Shown: piece after piece, positions 36,890-46,362 of the stretch
Layout of the letters: each line of letters starts with the position of its first letter
Numbering within the stretch: position 1 is the first letter of the stretch
Origin: Lachnospiraceae bacterium
Lineage (GTDB): Bacteria > Bacillota > Clostridia > Lachnospirales > Lachnospiraceae
DNA: 64,000 nt
Reading direction: 5' to 3'
Assembly (NCBI GenBank): GCA_022794255.1
Contig: JAAWEL010000036.1
Span: 50,202 to 114,201, forward strand
Notes under the pieces: generated by a model
Told to the model about the DNA's origin: nothing
Databases searched by the model: none
The model's input: the letters and a program-made list of their open reading frames with translations, nothing else
Made by a program: the position numbers and the translations under genes

Positions 36890-37939
36890 CTATGCCCCTC
36901 CTTCCTTTTCTATTAAATTCTCACTCTGAAGCATCTTTACCGGTTTTACCTTCCGATTCCGCTTTCTCTCCCAGATAATAAAACGCTGCAGCAAAATAAA
37001 CGACAAAAGAAGTACAGCGATTGTAATCTTTGACCATCCGGAAGTCAAGGTCCCCTGGAAAGTAATGATCGTCTGAATGATCCCGGTCGTCAGCACCCCG
37101 AACAGTGTACCGATCACACTGCCCACTCCACCGGTGGTTAAGGTTCCTCCAATTACAGCAGCAGAAACCGCATCCAGATGTAAAGACTGGGCATGAAGGC
37201 CGTAAGAGGACAGGATATACACTGCAAATACCAGGCTTGCCACCGAAGTGGTGAATCCTGACACTGCATACACATACATTCTGGTCCTTTTCACCGGAAT
37301 CCCCAGCATTTTAGCCGAAACCTCATTTCCTCCAATGGCATATACGTTCCGTCCGAATTTGGTCTTTTTTGTCAGAATATAAAACAGAATCAGCATTACC
37401 AATGACACCAGAACCCCAAAGGTTATATATCCGCCCGGCAGCCTCAGTTTAAAAACAGAAAGCTTAAGAACAGACGGATGGCTGATCACAATCGTACCTG
37501 TACTGATCATATAGCATCCTCCCCTGGCAAGAAATTGTGTTGCCAGTGTAGCTATAAATGGCTGAAATCCTTTGTAGGAGATCAGATACCCATTAAGAAA
37601 TCCCAGCAGCGTGCCTACCAGCAAAATCACTGCTACCACAAGCGGCAAAGGAAGCTTCATCACGGTCAGCATGTAGGCAGATGCCGTAAAATTAAAGGCA
37701 ATCAGCGCACCAACGGAAAGATCGATTCCCCCGGATATTAACACCAGCGTTTCCCCCAGAGCCACAATCAGCAAGTGGCTGTTATCCATAAGAATATTAC
37801 AAATCGTCTGAACTGCAAAAAAGTTTTTATAGCGAAGGCTTCCAAAAGTGAAAAATACAGCAAAGACTATCACGGCGGCCCACAGTGTAATATGTTCTGT
37901 GTTAAAACTATATTTTTGCAATGTCTTAAGCAGCTTCAC
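36890..37939 (-). CDS. Sugar ABC transporter permease, YjfF-like
   Basis: This 349-residue membrane protein has about nine to ten helices and belongs to the RbsC/AraH permease family. Stretches such as TICNILMDNSHLLIVALGET, LISGGIDLSVGALIAF, GGTLTTGGVGSVIGTLFGV and IQTIITFQGTLTSGWSKI match E. coli YjfF of the galactofuranose transporter better than RbsC. It overlaps the first permease gene by 14 bases. It should form the membrane channel as a heterodimer with that protein. Confidence 0.9.
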   Translation of the reverse strand: MKLLKTLQKYSFNTEHITLWAAVIVFAVFFTFGSLRYKNFFAVQTICNILMDNSHLLIVALGETLVLISGGIDLSVGALIAFNFTASAYMLTVMKLPLPLVVAVILLVGTLLGFLNGYLISYKGFQPFIATLATQFLARGGCYMISTGTIVISHPSVLKLSVFKLRLPGGYITFGVLVSLVMLILFYILTKKTKFGRNVYAIGGNEVSAKMLGIPVKRTRMYVYAVSGFTTSVASLVFAVYILSSYGLHAQSLHLDAVSAAVIGGTLTTGGVGSVIGTLFGVLTTGIIQTIITFQGTLTSGWSKITIAVLLLSFILLQRFIIWERKRNRKVKPVKMLQSENLIEKEGGA

Positions 37940-38975
37940 TTCTGCACCCCCTTCGTTTTAATGCCAGACTCCAGTCTGTCACCTGAATCAGCCCCACCAA
38001 AATTACCACAAGCGCTTTATATACCAAAATTGTCTCGGACGGTACCCCTTTGGAATAAATGGTTGTGGTCAGCGTTTGAACCAAAACTGCACCAATAATA
38101 CTTCCTGCCAGATTGCATCTGCCGCCTTTCATGGAATTGCCACCCAGATTGCAGGCTAAAATGGCATCCAGCTCCAGATATAATCCCAAATTCACCGGAT
38201 CTGCCGCCCGGATCTCCGATGATGTGACAATTCCTGCGATTCCCGCCATTAATGCGCTGAATACAAATGCACTCCACACCACCATTCCCGTTTTTATCCC
38301 GGAAAATGCAGATGCCGTCTTGTTCAGGCCAATCGCTGTCAAATACATTCCATATGCTGTTTTCCGCAAAAGCAACCACACAAGCATCCCAAGAGCCAAC
38401 ACCAAAAATATAGAAACCGGAAGCCCTAACAGCCACCCCGAACCAATATAGTAAAATGGTTTATAATAAATAGTAAGTATTTTACCACTGGCAATCAGCT
38501 CTGCAATTCCGCGTCCGGCCACCTGCATCATTAATGTAGCGATCAGCGGCGGGATCCCGATCTTTGCCACCAGAAATCCATTCCACAAACCGATCATTGC
38601 TGCTGCCAGCAGACCGGCGGCAATAGCCATTCCTAAGGGAACCCGGGAACCGCTCACAGCCCCTGCCTCAAAAGCAAAGTCACCACCGATCAGAGAAGCT
38701 GTAAAAACACCTGTGATTGCCGCAATGGAACCAACCGAAATATCTGTTCCTCCTGTGGCAATGACCATGGTAAGCCCCATAACCGTAATCATAAGGGGAG
38801 CGCCTCTTTTTATGATATCGATTAAAGAACCATAAAAATGCCCGTCCCGGATTTGAATGGTAAAAAATCCTTTTGTGAAAAACAGATTAAATAGCAGAAG
38901 GCCAAACAATGCTGTCAGAGTCAAACACTCCGGACGCCGCATAAAGCTTTTCCAAATCTTATGTTTTTGCTCCAT
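37926..38975 (-). CDS. Sugar ABC transporter permease, YtfT-like
   Basis: This 349-residue permease of the same family has MVIATGGTDISVGSIAAITG, the NGFLVAKIGIPPLIATLMM loop and LACNLGGNSMKGGRCNLAGS. The last two segments resemble E. coli YtfT. It overlaps the ATPase gene by 17 bases and the YjfF-like gene by 14 bases, so all three are translationally coupled. It is the second half of the channel. Confidence 0.9.
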   Translation of the reverse strand: MEQKHKIWKSFMRRPECLTLTALFGLLLFNLFFTKGFFTIQIRDGHFYGSLIDIIKRGAPLMITVMGLTMVIATGGTDISVGSIAAITGVFTASLIGGDFAFEAGAVSGSRVPLGMAIAAGLLAAAMIGLWNGFLVAKIGIPPLIATLMMQVAGRGIAELIASGKILTIYYKPFYYIGSGWLLGLPVSIFLVLALGMLVWLLLRKTAYGMYLTAIGLNKTASAFSGIKTGMVVWSAFVFSALMAGIAGIVTSSEIRAADPVNLGLYLELDAILACNLGGNSMKGGRCNLAGSIIGAVLVQTLTTTIYSKGVPSETILVYKALVVILVGLIQVTDWSLALKRRGCRSEAA

Positions 38976-40530
38976 CTATCTTCTCCTTCCCTGCTTTCTG
39001 ACCTTCTGAAGATTCTGCGCTCTCAGCAATACAGTTGAGGATCCTCTCCTCCGTCACCTGCTCTCCTTCCAGCTCTCCCACAATATGACGATCCTTATAA
39101 ATATAAACCTTATCGGAACAGCGGATAACCTCACTGATTTCCGAGGAAATGAACATCACAGATTTCCCGTCCTTTGCCAGCTTCAAAACAAGATTCAGGA
39201 TCTCTGCTTTGGCTCCCACATCAATCCCTCTGGTTGGCTCGTCAAGAATAAACAGATCCGGATTGGTTGCCAGCCAGCGGGCAAGCAGTACCTTTTGCTG
39301 ATTGCCTCCTGACAAATTCCCCACCAACTGACTACTGCCAGGGGTAGCGATCCTTAATTTATTTATATATTCATCTGCCAGCTCCCGCTGCCTGCGTTTG
39401 GAAATCAAATGAAACATTCCCTTTTTGCCCTGGAGAGCCAGGATGATATTGTCGCGCACCGTCATCTCCAGAACCAGCCCTTCCGTCTTTCTGTTTTCCG
39501 GACAAAATGCCATGCCATGGCGGATGGCATCCTGGGGTGAAGCATTTCTTGTCTTTTTTGTTCCCAGATAAAAAGTCCCGCTGTCAGCTTTATCCACCCC
39601 GAAAAGCAGTCTGGCCGTTTCTGTACGTCCAGATCCTAAAAGTCCTGCCAGTCCCACAATCGTTCCTTTTTCCACCGTCACATCAAGAGGCGGGATCATC
39701 CCCTTCTTTCCAACTCCTTCCATCCGGAAATAAACGGATGTCTTATCCTCTTTCTTGCACTGCTTCTCCTCTGCTGTTTCTGTAAATGCCGCCAGCTCCC
39801 GGCCAAGCATTTTCTCCACCAGGGAACGGCGGTCAATCTCCTGAATATCATAAGTACCGATCTTATGTCCGTTGCGAAGCACAGTAATCGTATCCGACAG
39901 TTGAAAAACCTGCTCAAAGAAATGACTGATAAAAATGATTCCCATCCCTTGTCTCTGAAGCCTTCGGATCACTTCAAACAGGTTCGCCACCTCATTGGCA
40001 TCCAGAGAAGAAGTGGGTTCATCCAGAACCAAAACGCTGGCTTCCATATCCACCGCACGGGCAATCGCTACCATTTGCTGTACAGCCACAGAATATTCTT
40101 CCAGATGTGCTTCCACATCAAGCTCCATATTCAGTCTGGCCATAGCTTTTACAGCCCCTCTTCTCATACGATTCCAGGAAATCTGTCCAAACCGGTCTGT
40201 AGGCTGACGCCCTATAAAGATATTTTCTGCTACGGACAGATTCGGGCAAAGATTTACCTCCTGATATACAGTACTGATCCCGACCCGCTGCGCTTCCAAA
40301 GTCGTTTCAGCTGCTATCTCTTTTCCCTTCAGAAAAATCCTGCCACTATCCTTATGCTCATATCCTGTCAAAATCTTTATCAATGTGGACTTTCCTGCCC
40401 CGTTTTCACCGCAGAGAGAGTGGATTTCTCCCTCTCTCAGGGTGAAAGAAACATTGGAAAGTGCCGTAACTCCGGGGTACTGTTTACAGATATCCTTCAT
40501 CTCCACAAGCACGTTCCCTTTTTTGTCCAT
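38959..40530 (-). CDS. Sugar ABC transporter ATP-binding protein, YtfR/MglA type
   Basis: This 523-residue protein has two ATPase domains in one chain, as in carbohydrate transporters of the CUT2 class. Domain 1 has CGENGAGKSTLIKILTGYE and LVLDEPTSSLDANE. Domain 2 has a modified Walker A (GLLGSGRTETARLLFG), the signature LSGGNQQKVLLARWL and FILDEPTRGIDVGAK. It powers uptake through the two permeases. It starts 24 bases after the binding protein gene. Confidence 0.95.
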   Translation of the reverse strand: MDKKGNVLVEMKDICKQYPGVTALSNVSFTLREGEIHSLCGENGAGKSTLIKILTGYEHKDSGRIFLKGKEIAAETTLEAQRVGISTVYQEVNLCPNLSVAENIFIGRQPTDRFGQISWNRMRRGAVKAMARLNMELDVEAHLEEYSVAVQQMVAIARAVDMEASVLVLDEPTSSLDANEVANLFEVIRRLQRQGMGIIFISHFFEQVFQLSDTITVLRNGHKIGTYDIQEIDRRSLVEKMLGRELAAFTETAEEKQCKKEDKTSVYFRMEGVGKKGMIPPLDVTVEKGTIVGLAGLLGSGRTETARLLFGVDKADSGTFYLGTKKTRNASPQDAIRHGMAFCPENRKTEGLVLEMTVRDNIILALQGKKGMFHLISKRRQRELADEYINKLRIATPGSSQLVGNLSGGNQQKVLLARWLATNPDLFILDEPTRGIDVGAKAEILNLVLKLAKDGKSVMFISSEISEVIRCSDKVYIYKDRHIVGELEGEQVTEERILNCIAESAESSEGQKAGKEKIDGAKT

Positions 40531-40554
40531 ACCTGCCTTCTCCCTCTATCCACA

Positions 40555-41646
40555 CTACCATGTACGCTTTGGCAATTCCTCTGCCGCCTGCTCCTGGAAC
40601 CATATAATGTTGTCAAGTACTACCCACGAATCCGGTTTCTGCCCTTCCAGAAAATACTTCTGACAGATATCCAAAAGCGCCGGTCCGTAACCCAGAGGAT
40701 TCTCCACAGTGGCATTGTACTTACCTTCCGCCATAGCCTCAAAAGAACCTCTGGCACCATCTACCCCCATGAGAATAATATCCTTGCCTGGCTCCATCCC
40801 TGCTTCCTGAATTGCCTGAATGGCACCTAATCCCATATCATCGCTGTGAGCCAAAACCCCCTGGATCTTCACCCCTTCAGCCTCTGCTGACTTTAAGAAT
40901 GCTTCCATCACTTCTTTTCCCTTAGTCCTGGTCCACTCGGCAGACTGAGATCCATAGATTACCAGCTTATCCTGTTTTTCGATGGCATTTAAAATCCCTG
41001 TATTTCTCTCTGTAGCTGCTGATGCTCCCACTGTTCCTTCAAGCACAACGATATTGACCGGAGCCTCCATGGCTTCACAGCATTTATCCATGGCTTCCAC
41101 AAGGTATTCTCCGGCTCTGACATTATCCGGTCCCACATAACAAAGCGAATAATCCTCCACATTTCCTGTAGCCATTTCCACACGGCGGCCCGCCAGAATC
41201 ACGGGAATCCCAGCCTCCGATGCCTCCATGAGAACCGAATCCCAGCCAGTTGTGACTGTTGGTCTCAAAACGATCAAATCCACCCCCTGCTGGATATAAC
41301 TGCGCACTGCCTTAATTTGATTTTCCTGAATCGCCTGGGATTCTGAGAATAACAGTTCAAATTGTGAGGCTCCATCAAAAGAGTCAATAATTTCTGTTGA
41401 CATGGCTGTAACCCACTCCGTCTCCGTTCCTGTCTGTGAAAATCCGATCACATATTTATCTTTTGTCTTTTCATCCTTTGCCTCGGCCGCCGTTTCCTCC
41501 TTTAATTTCCCCTCGCTCTTTGCCTCTTGGGTTTCTGCAGTTGATGGTTTCTCCGATGTCCCGGCTCCGCAGCCTGTTGCCAGCCCCACTGTCATTACAA
41601 ACGCTGCCACCATTGCTATTATCCTAAACGCACTTCTCCTCATCAT
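40555..41646 (-). CDS. Sugar-binding lipoprotein of the ABC transporter, YtfQ-like
   Basis: This 363-residue protein has a lipoprotein signal ending in GLATGCGAG (Cys about 26), a Glu/Lys-rich linker, and a periplasmic-binding fold. The segments IGFSQTGTETEW, QENQIKAVRSYIQQGVD, TVTTGWDSVL, VVLEGTVGASAATER and GKEVMEAFL match E. coli YtfQ, which binds galactofuranose. It probably captures a furanose-form sugar or sugar acid. The order binding protein, ATPase, two permeases is the same as in the ytfQRT-yjfF operon. Confidence 0.9.
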   Translation of the reverse strand: MMRRSAFRIIAMVAAFVMTVGLATGCGAGTSEKPSTAETQEAKSEGKLKEETAAEAKDEKTKDKYVIGFSQTGTETEWVTAMSTEIIDSFDGASQFELLFSESQAIQENQIKAVRSYIQQGVDLIVLRPTVTTGWDSVLMEASEAGIPVILAGRRVEMATGNVEDYSLCYVGPDNVRAGEYLVEAMDKCCEAMEAPVNIVVLEGTVGASAATERNTGILNAIEKQDKLVIYGSQSAEWTRTKGKEVMEAFLKSAEAEGVKIQGVLAHSDDMGLGAIQAIQEAGMEPGKDIILMGVDGARGSFEAMAEGKYNATVENPLGYGPALLDICQKYFLEGQKPDSWVVLDNIIWFQEQAAEELPKRTW

Positions 41647-41676
41647 ACTCCTCCGTTCTTTTCCTTTTAAATTTTA

Positions 41677-43353
41677 TTAACGTTTCTGTATAGCCATCAG
41701 ATCCTGCCCTTGGTCCATTTGGGGATAATCTTCCCGATAATGACTGCCCCTGCTCTCCTTTCGGGCATCCGCTGCCCTGGCCATCAATAATCCTGTATTT
41801 ATCATGTGCCATAAGCAGATCATCTGAGCCGTGGACCGTTGCCCTACATCTTTCCCTTCCAAACATTCCGTTTTCATATTATCCAGAAAACTTATATATT
41901 GCTGAAGCCGTTCTCCGCTTCGGATAATCAGCAAGCTTCGGTCTGTCTCTGTCTGTATCTGTTTTTTTACTTCCTCTATCTGTGTACCCTTAGGCAAATG
42001 AATGTTCCGCCAAAAATCACTTCTCTTGCTCCGCTTTGATATCATTTCCGGATATTTTTTCATCTGGCTTGCTCTCATCCCACTGTGCTCTCCTGCAATT
42101 CTCCCAAACACCTGTGAGGCAACAGACATATTACCGCCCAAACGGTCTGCCCCATGAGGTCCGGCCGCTGCCTCACCTACTGCATAGAGCCCCTCAATCG
42201 AAGTCATTCCATGGACGTCAATCAAGGCCCCGCCATTTACCGCATGGGCAAAGCATGCAATCTCCAAGGGGGTACTTCTGATATCCATCCCCTTGTCCAG
42301 ATACCATTGTCTTGTGGTTTCCCACATCAGCGAAAACTGGCTCGGGCTTTTTAGACATTCTCTCATTTCTGGTGTGTCCAAACGCAGAAACACATTCCCA
42401 CGGCTGTTTCCCCGTCCTGCATTGATTTCCTTCTGCACGGCAATCTCCACGTAAGCAGACCGATCCCGTGTACTAAATGGAAAATGCCCTCTTTTATCCC
42501 GAAGCACCGCCTCCTCCGTAGCACCCTTTGGCAGATAGTGTTTGAGAAAATGCTCTCCCCTTCCATTTTCTAAAATCGGAAAGCACTCCCACAGATAATT
42601 CTCAAACAGATTCACAAACGGATATGCAACTCCGATTCCCATCTGCACAAATTCCATGTTCACCATCTCAGCCCCTGCCTGATAAGCCAGGGAATATGCA
42701 TCTCCTGTCACATCATGGGGATACATGTTGTGAGCAAACAGCTGTCCGGCTCCTCCTGCTGCCAGAATGACACTTTTCGCCAGAACCTCAATCTCCCGGT
42801 TCTCCTGGTCAAATCCGTAAGCCCCGCAGCAGACTCCCTGGGCCGTCAATAGCTCGGCCACCGTGACTCCATCCATAGTTCTGACGCCCAGTTTTTTGCT
42901 TTCCCGATACAGCACCTCCATAAGGGGGCGAAAATGATCTTTCATAACATGCGCTCTGGGTTTGCTGGTAAAACAGCTTTGAAACACTTTGTAATCACTG
43001 TCAATGCGTTCAAAAATCCTGTCTCCGCCAGGAAGCCCACACAGATATTTAAGCGTTTCCGATGCCTGTTCTGCCAGTATACGGCCCAGCCCCGGAACAA
43101 AAACTCCTAAGGCGGCGCGCTCTATATCCTCATAAAAACACTCCGGGCTGTCCCCCTGTCCGGCCTCCGGCGCATTATACGCCCCTATCTCCGCCACATC
43201 ATAATAGGTGGCTCCGCTTTTCCCGCTCTCTCCTTTGCTGACGATCAAAACATCTACCCCTTGTCTGGCTGCACTGATTGCTGCCGCCAGTCCGGCCCCT
43301 CCTCCTCCAATCACCAGGACATCACAGGTGATTCTTTCACATTGTTCTTTCAA
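41677..43353 (-). CDS. Soluble FAD-dependent oxidoreductase of the fumarate reductase flavoprotein family
   Basis: This 558-residue cytoplasmic protein has no signal peptide and no FMN-binding or iron-sulfur domain. FAD motifs are VLVIGGGGAGLAAAISAARQ at the N terminus, ILAAGGAGQLFA, and the C-terminal GLYAVGEAAAGPHGADRLGGN. The active-site-type stretch RDRSAYVEIAVQKEINAGRG is that of succinate dehydrogenase, fumarate reductase and aspartate oxidase. It should add or remove hydrogen across a carbon-carbon bond next to a carboxylate. The substrate is unknown. It sits between the CoA-transferase and binding protein genes of the operon. Confidence 0.87.
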   Translation of the reverse strand: MKEQCERITCDVLVIGGGGAGLAAAISAARQGVDVLIVSKGESGKSGATYYDVAEIGAYNAPEAGQGDSPECFYEDIERAALGVFVPGLGRILAEQASETLKYLCGLPGGDRIFERIDSDYKVFQSCFTSKPRAHVMKDHFRPLMEVLYRESKKLGVRTMDGVTVAELLTAQGVCCGAYGFDQENREIEVLAKSVILAAGGAGQLFAHNMYPHDVTGDAYSLAYQAGAEMVNMEFVQMGIGVAYPFVNLFENYLWECFPILENGRGEHFLKHYLPKGATEEAVLRDKRGHFPFSTRDRSAYVEIAVQKEINAGRGNSRGNVFLRLDTPEMRECLKSPSQFSLMWETTRQWYLDKGMDIRSTPLEIACFAHAVNGGALIDVHGMTSIEGLYAVGEAAAGPHGADRLGGNMSVASQVFGRIAGEHSGMRASQMKKYPEMISKRSKRSDFWRNIHLPKGTQIEEVKKQIQTETDRSLLIIRSGERLQQYISFLDNMKTECLEGKDVGQRSTAQMICLWHMINTGLLMARAADARKESRGSHYREDYPQMDQGQDLMAIQKR

Positions 43354-43368
43354 TCTTTCCTCCTACAA

Positions 43369-44895
43369 TTATTGGAAAATCTCCTCCGGCATCTGCTTTA
43401 CCCGGTCCGCTTTTATGGCAAAGGGGATACGCTTGCAGATATCCTTATCTATATCAATCCCCGGCGCTGCCTCCAAAAGCTCCAGTCCCTCTTCCCCATA
43501 TCGAAGTACGCACCGCTCTGTGATATACAAAAGCTCCTGTCCGTTTTTATAAGCCATTGGACCGTTCAGGGTAATCTGCTCCACCTGTTTTACAATCTTT
43601 GGCTGCTTTCCTTCCTTCACTATTGTCAGCTTTCCATTCCCTATTTGAAATTCAGCTCCTACTGCAGAGAATGTTCCGCAAAACACCATTTTTTTCGTCC
43701 TGTGAGTAATATCAATAAACCCACCACATCCAGGTACAATATGATTGAATTTGCTGACATTCACATTGCCCTGTTGATCTATCTCGCCAAATCCCAGAAA
43801 TGTAATATCCAGACCGCCTCCCCTGTAATAGGGAAACACAAACGAGGAATCCAGAATCGCACTGGGATTTCTGTTCACCCCAAAGATTTTCCGCTCTGCC
43901 GGAACCCCGCCAATGGAGCCATGCTCCGGGAAAAATATGCTCTCAATCTGTCCCTTTTCTTCAACCTGAACCATGGGAATATTTGCCGGAATCCCAACAC
44001 CCAGATTGATCACACGATCCTCCTTCCCAATCTCCATCGCTGCCCGGCGGGCAATCACCTTTTTGCAATCCAGATTCAGCTCCGGAATCTCTGATACAGG
44101 AATCTTTATCTCCCCGGTCAAAGACGGATTAACACCTGCTCCTCCTGATACACTCTGCTCCGGATCAATAACAATATAATCCACCATGATCCCCGGCACC
44201 AAAACACTTCTGGGATGCAAAGATCCCCTTCTGGCAAGACGGGATGCCTGTACAATCACCTTTCCTCCGCTGGCTTTTGCCGCCATGGCTGCTGAGAGAA
44301 CTCCCCCATTGACTGGCTCTTGTTCCACCGTCAGATTGCCATCCTCATCCACTGTTGTGCCACGTATAATAGCCACATCAATCCTCGGGTTTTGATAGCA
44401 GAGATAGTCCTTCCCCTTTATGGTTATTTTCTCACAAATTGGTTCTGATGATATCTCATTCATTCTGCCGCCTTCCACATCACAGTCCACAAACGTACCG
44501 ATTCCTGTTCTGGTAAAGGTGCGATCTTCCCCCGCTCCGGTCTGATGAAGGATCTCGAAGAGCGTTCCCATGGGAACCACATAAGCCTCCACCTGATTCT
44601 CGCGAAGCATTTTTGTCATGTTTGATGTTTTCAAAAAACTAAAGCCACTTCCGATCACCCGCTTTACCATATCTGGATGTGCAAACCGCTCCAGGCCCAC
44701 GCCTTCTCCCATCCCGTGAATCGTTGTATGAACCTCTGTAAGTCCGCATGGATGCCCGGTGGTAAGGAAACGGTCCTCTAGGGCCTTTAAAGTCCTGTCC
44801 GGAAGCATAATATTCTCAATCCCACAGACAAGTACCGTGCTGTGATCCTCAATCCAGGAAACTGCCTGCTCAAAGGATACTACTTTTTCTGTCAT
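43369..44895 (-). CDS. Acyl-CoA:carboxylate CoA-transferase, family I, fused alpha-beta (YdiF/propionate type)
   Basis: This 508-residue protein contains both halves of a family I CoA-transferase. The active-site glutamate is in FFPEHGSIGGVP, followed by the glycine-rich YYRGGGLDITFLGFGE and HIVPGCGGFIDI. It moves CoA between short acyl-CoA donors and a carboxylate. I chose the ATG at 44895 because GGAGG lies 7 bases before it and the ATGA overlaps the MaoC stop. The longer frame to 44952 would run inside the maoC gene. The acceptor acid is unknown. Confidence 0.9.
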   Translation of the reverse strand: MTEKVVSFEQAVSWIEDHSTVLVCGIENIMLPDRTLKALEDRFLTTGHPCGLTEVHTTIHGMGEGVGLERFAHPDMVKRVIGSGFSFLKTSNMTKMLRENQVEAYVVPMGTLFEILHQTGAGEDRTFTRTGIGTFVDCDVEGGRMNEISSEPICEKITIKGKDYLCYQNPRIDVAIIRGTTVDEDGNLTVEQEPVNGGVLSAAMAAKASGGKVIVQASRLARRGSLHPRSVLVPGIMVDYIVIDPEQSVSGGAGVNPSLTGEIKIPVSEIPELNLDCKKVIARRAAMEIGKEDRVINLGVGIPANIPMVQVEEKGQIESIFFPEHGSIGGVPAERKIFGVNRNPSAILDSSFVFPYYRGGGLDITFLGFGEIDQQGNVNVSKFNHIVPGCGGFIDITHRTKKMVFCGTFSAVGAEFQIGNGKLTIVKEGKQPKIVKQVEQITLNGPMAYKNGQELLYITERCVLRYGEEGLELLEAAPGIDIDKDICKRIPFAIKADRVKQMPEEIFQ

Positions 44896-45353
44896 ATCTG
44901 TTCCTCCACCGTCTTTCGTTTCATCATCAGCACTTTCACACCTGACTGACACACCTCATTGTTCTGGTTTATCAGCTCAAAAAACAGCTTTAATATTCCC
45001 CGGTCTGACTTGGTGCGGCTAAACCGGATTTCCTGTACCGTGATCCGCACATGAATCGTATCCCCGAAAAAAATTGCCTTGTGGAATTTCCAGTCTTCAA
45101 TTCCCAAAAGAGCAATGGAATTGTCGGTGATGATCCCCAACCGCATCATCAAACCATGAGAAATGGAAAGTCCCAAAAGTCCATGTGCAATCCTCTCTCC
45201 AAAAATACTGTCCTTCATGTAGACTGCATCCGTATGATTCGGATGATAATCGCCTGTCAGCCCGGCAAAAGCCCCAACCTCATACGCTCCGATTGTTCTT
45301 CCTGGTGTGAGAAACATCTCCCCAACACTCCAGTCATCCAAATACTTACTCAT
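44892..45353 (-). CDS. MaoC-like (R)-specific enoyl-CoA hydratase/dehydratase
   Basis: This 153-residue hot-dog protein has the hydratase-2 motif FAGLTGDYHPNHTD, with the Asp and His that activate water, and the family segment GERIAHGLLGLSISHGL. It should hydrate an enoyl-CoA or dehydrate a 3-hydroxyacyl-CoA. It overlaps the kinase gene by 8 bases and the CoA-transferase gene by 4 bases, so it is tightly tied to both. A CoA-thioester step in this sugar-acid operon is thus likely. Confidence 0.87.
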   Translation of the reverse strand: MSKYLDDWSVGEMFLTPGRTIGAYEVGAFAGLTGDYHPNHTDAVYMKDSIFGERIAHGLLGLSISHGLMMRLGIITDNSIALLGIEDWKFHKAIFFGDTIHVRITVQEIRFSRTKSDRGILKLFFELINQNNEVCQSGVKVLMMKRKTVEEQI

Positions 45354-46362
45354 ACACTTCCTCCTCCCTGAGTCTTGCTATGGCATATGCACCTTTTGCC
45401 GAGTATGGAACGATTCCCTCTGACCGGCATAAAATAACCTTCTCAAAAATCCGTTCCTCTTCCAGAATATCGGAAAGGCCGCAGCTGTAAGCCCCATCCC
45501 CCATAACCAATGCTGTCATACTGCTGTCCGTATGGACTGCCTCGCTGTTTAGGAGAGCGAATATATCATTTTGCATCAAAATTCCATAAAGGAAATTTGC
45601 TGCTGCCTTTGTTCCTACCCCTGCGAACTGGCTGAGAATCCTGGTGGAGAAACAGGCTCTTCCCATTCCGCACCGGCAAGCAGTCCGATAGCCCCGAAGC
45701 ACCATCTCCCTGTCATACTCTTCTCTCTCCACAAAAGCTCTTCCCACCGCATCTGCAAGAATCGTGTCATGAATGATAGATGCCAGCAGCTCTCCCGACA
45801 AGGTAGTTAAACATCCTTTTAGCTTTCCATCTTTATCAATAGTTACAAACTTTGTATGGGATCCAGGTATTATAATCACGCAAGGCCTTCCTGTCCCGTA
45901 CATCTGTAAAAGTGCAAAGCACTCCACTTCCTCTCCTCGCATTATATCCATAGGCTCAAAATGGTCTTCTGTTACCAAAGAGACCTTATTTTTCACCCCT
46001 GGTATAAACAAGATGGGAAGAGGGCAGATGTCCTTTAAAAGCACTTCCACTGCTGCCTGAGCCAAATCCTTGCCATTCACCGGGGCTGTGCAGTGGGGAA
46101 CCTCCACTAATCCCACATTGGAAGTGATCATCCCGCTGGCGGCAATCCGGGCCACCTCATCATATCCGACCCGGTGTTCTGAAAGCAAAGCTTCCATACA
46201 TTCCCGCACACCTCTTTCCAGTCTCTTGTTGTTGCCGTCCCGGGCTGTATCCCGAACTCCCACAGCCACACTTTTCATTCCCAAAGCCTGTCCGTCTTCC
46301 CGCCAAAGTACAGCGCGGGTATTCGTTGTTCCTGTGTCAATGGTTATCCAGTATCGTCTCAT
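45346..46362 (-). CDS. dgoK: 2-dehydro-3-deoxygalactonokinase (DgoK family)
   Basis: This 338-residue sugar-acid kinase of the ASKHA fold has the N-terminal phosphate loop IDTGTTNTRAVLW, the segment VEVPHCTAPV and the second phosphate region IIIPGSHTKFVTID. DgoK phosphorylates 2-keto-3-deoxygalactonate at O6. Together with the adjacent aldolase gene this gives pyruvate and glyceraldehyde 3-phosphate. The gene overlaps the aldolase gene by 26 bases. The family is clear; gluco versus galacto configuration is not. Confidence 0.88.
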   Translation of the reverse strand: MRRYWITIDTGTTNTRAVLWREDGQALGMKSVAVGVRDTARDGNNKRLERGVRECMEALLSEHRVGYDEVARIAASGMITSNVGLVEVPHCTAPVNGKDLAQAAVEVLLKDICPLPILFIPGVKNKVSLVTEDHFEPMDIMRGEEVECFALLQMYGTGRPCVIIIPGSHTKFVTIDKDGKLKGCLTTLSGELLASIIHDTILADAVGRAFVEREEYDREMVLRGYRTACRCGMGRACFSTRILSQFAGVGTKAAANFLYGILMQNDIFALLNSEAVHTDSSMTALVMGDGAYSCGLSDILEEERIFEKVILCRSEGIVPYSAKGAYAIARLREEEVYE

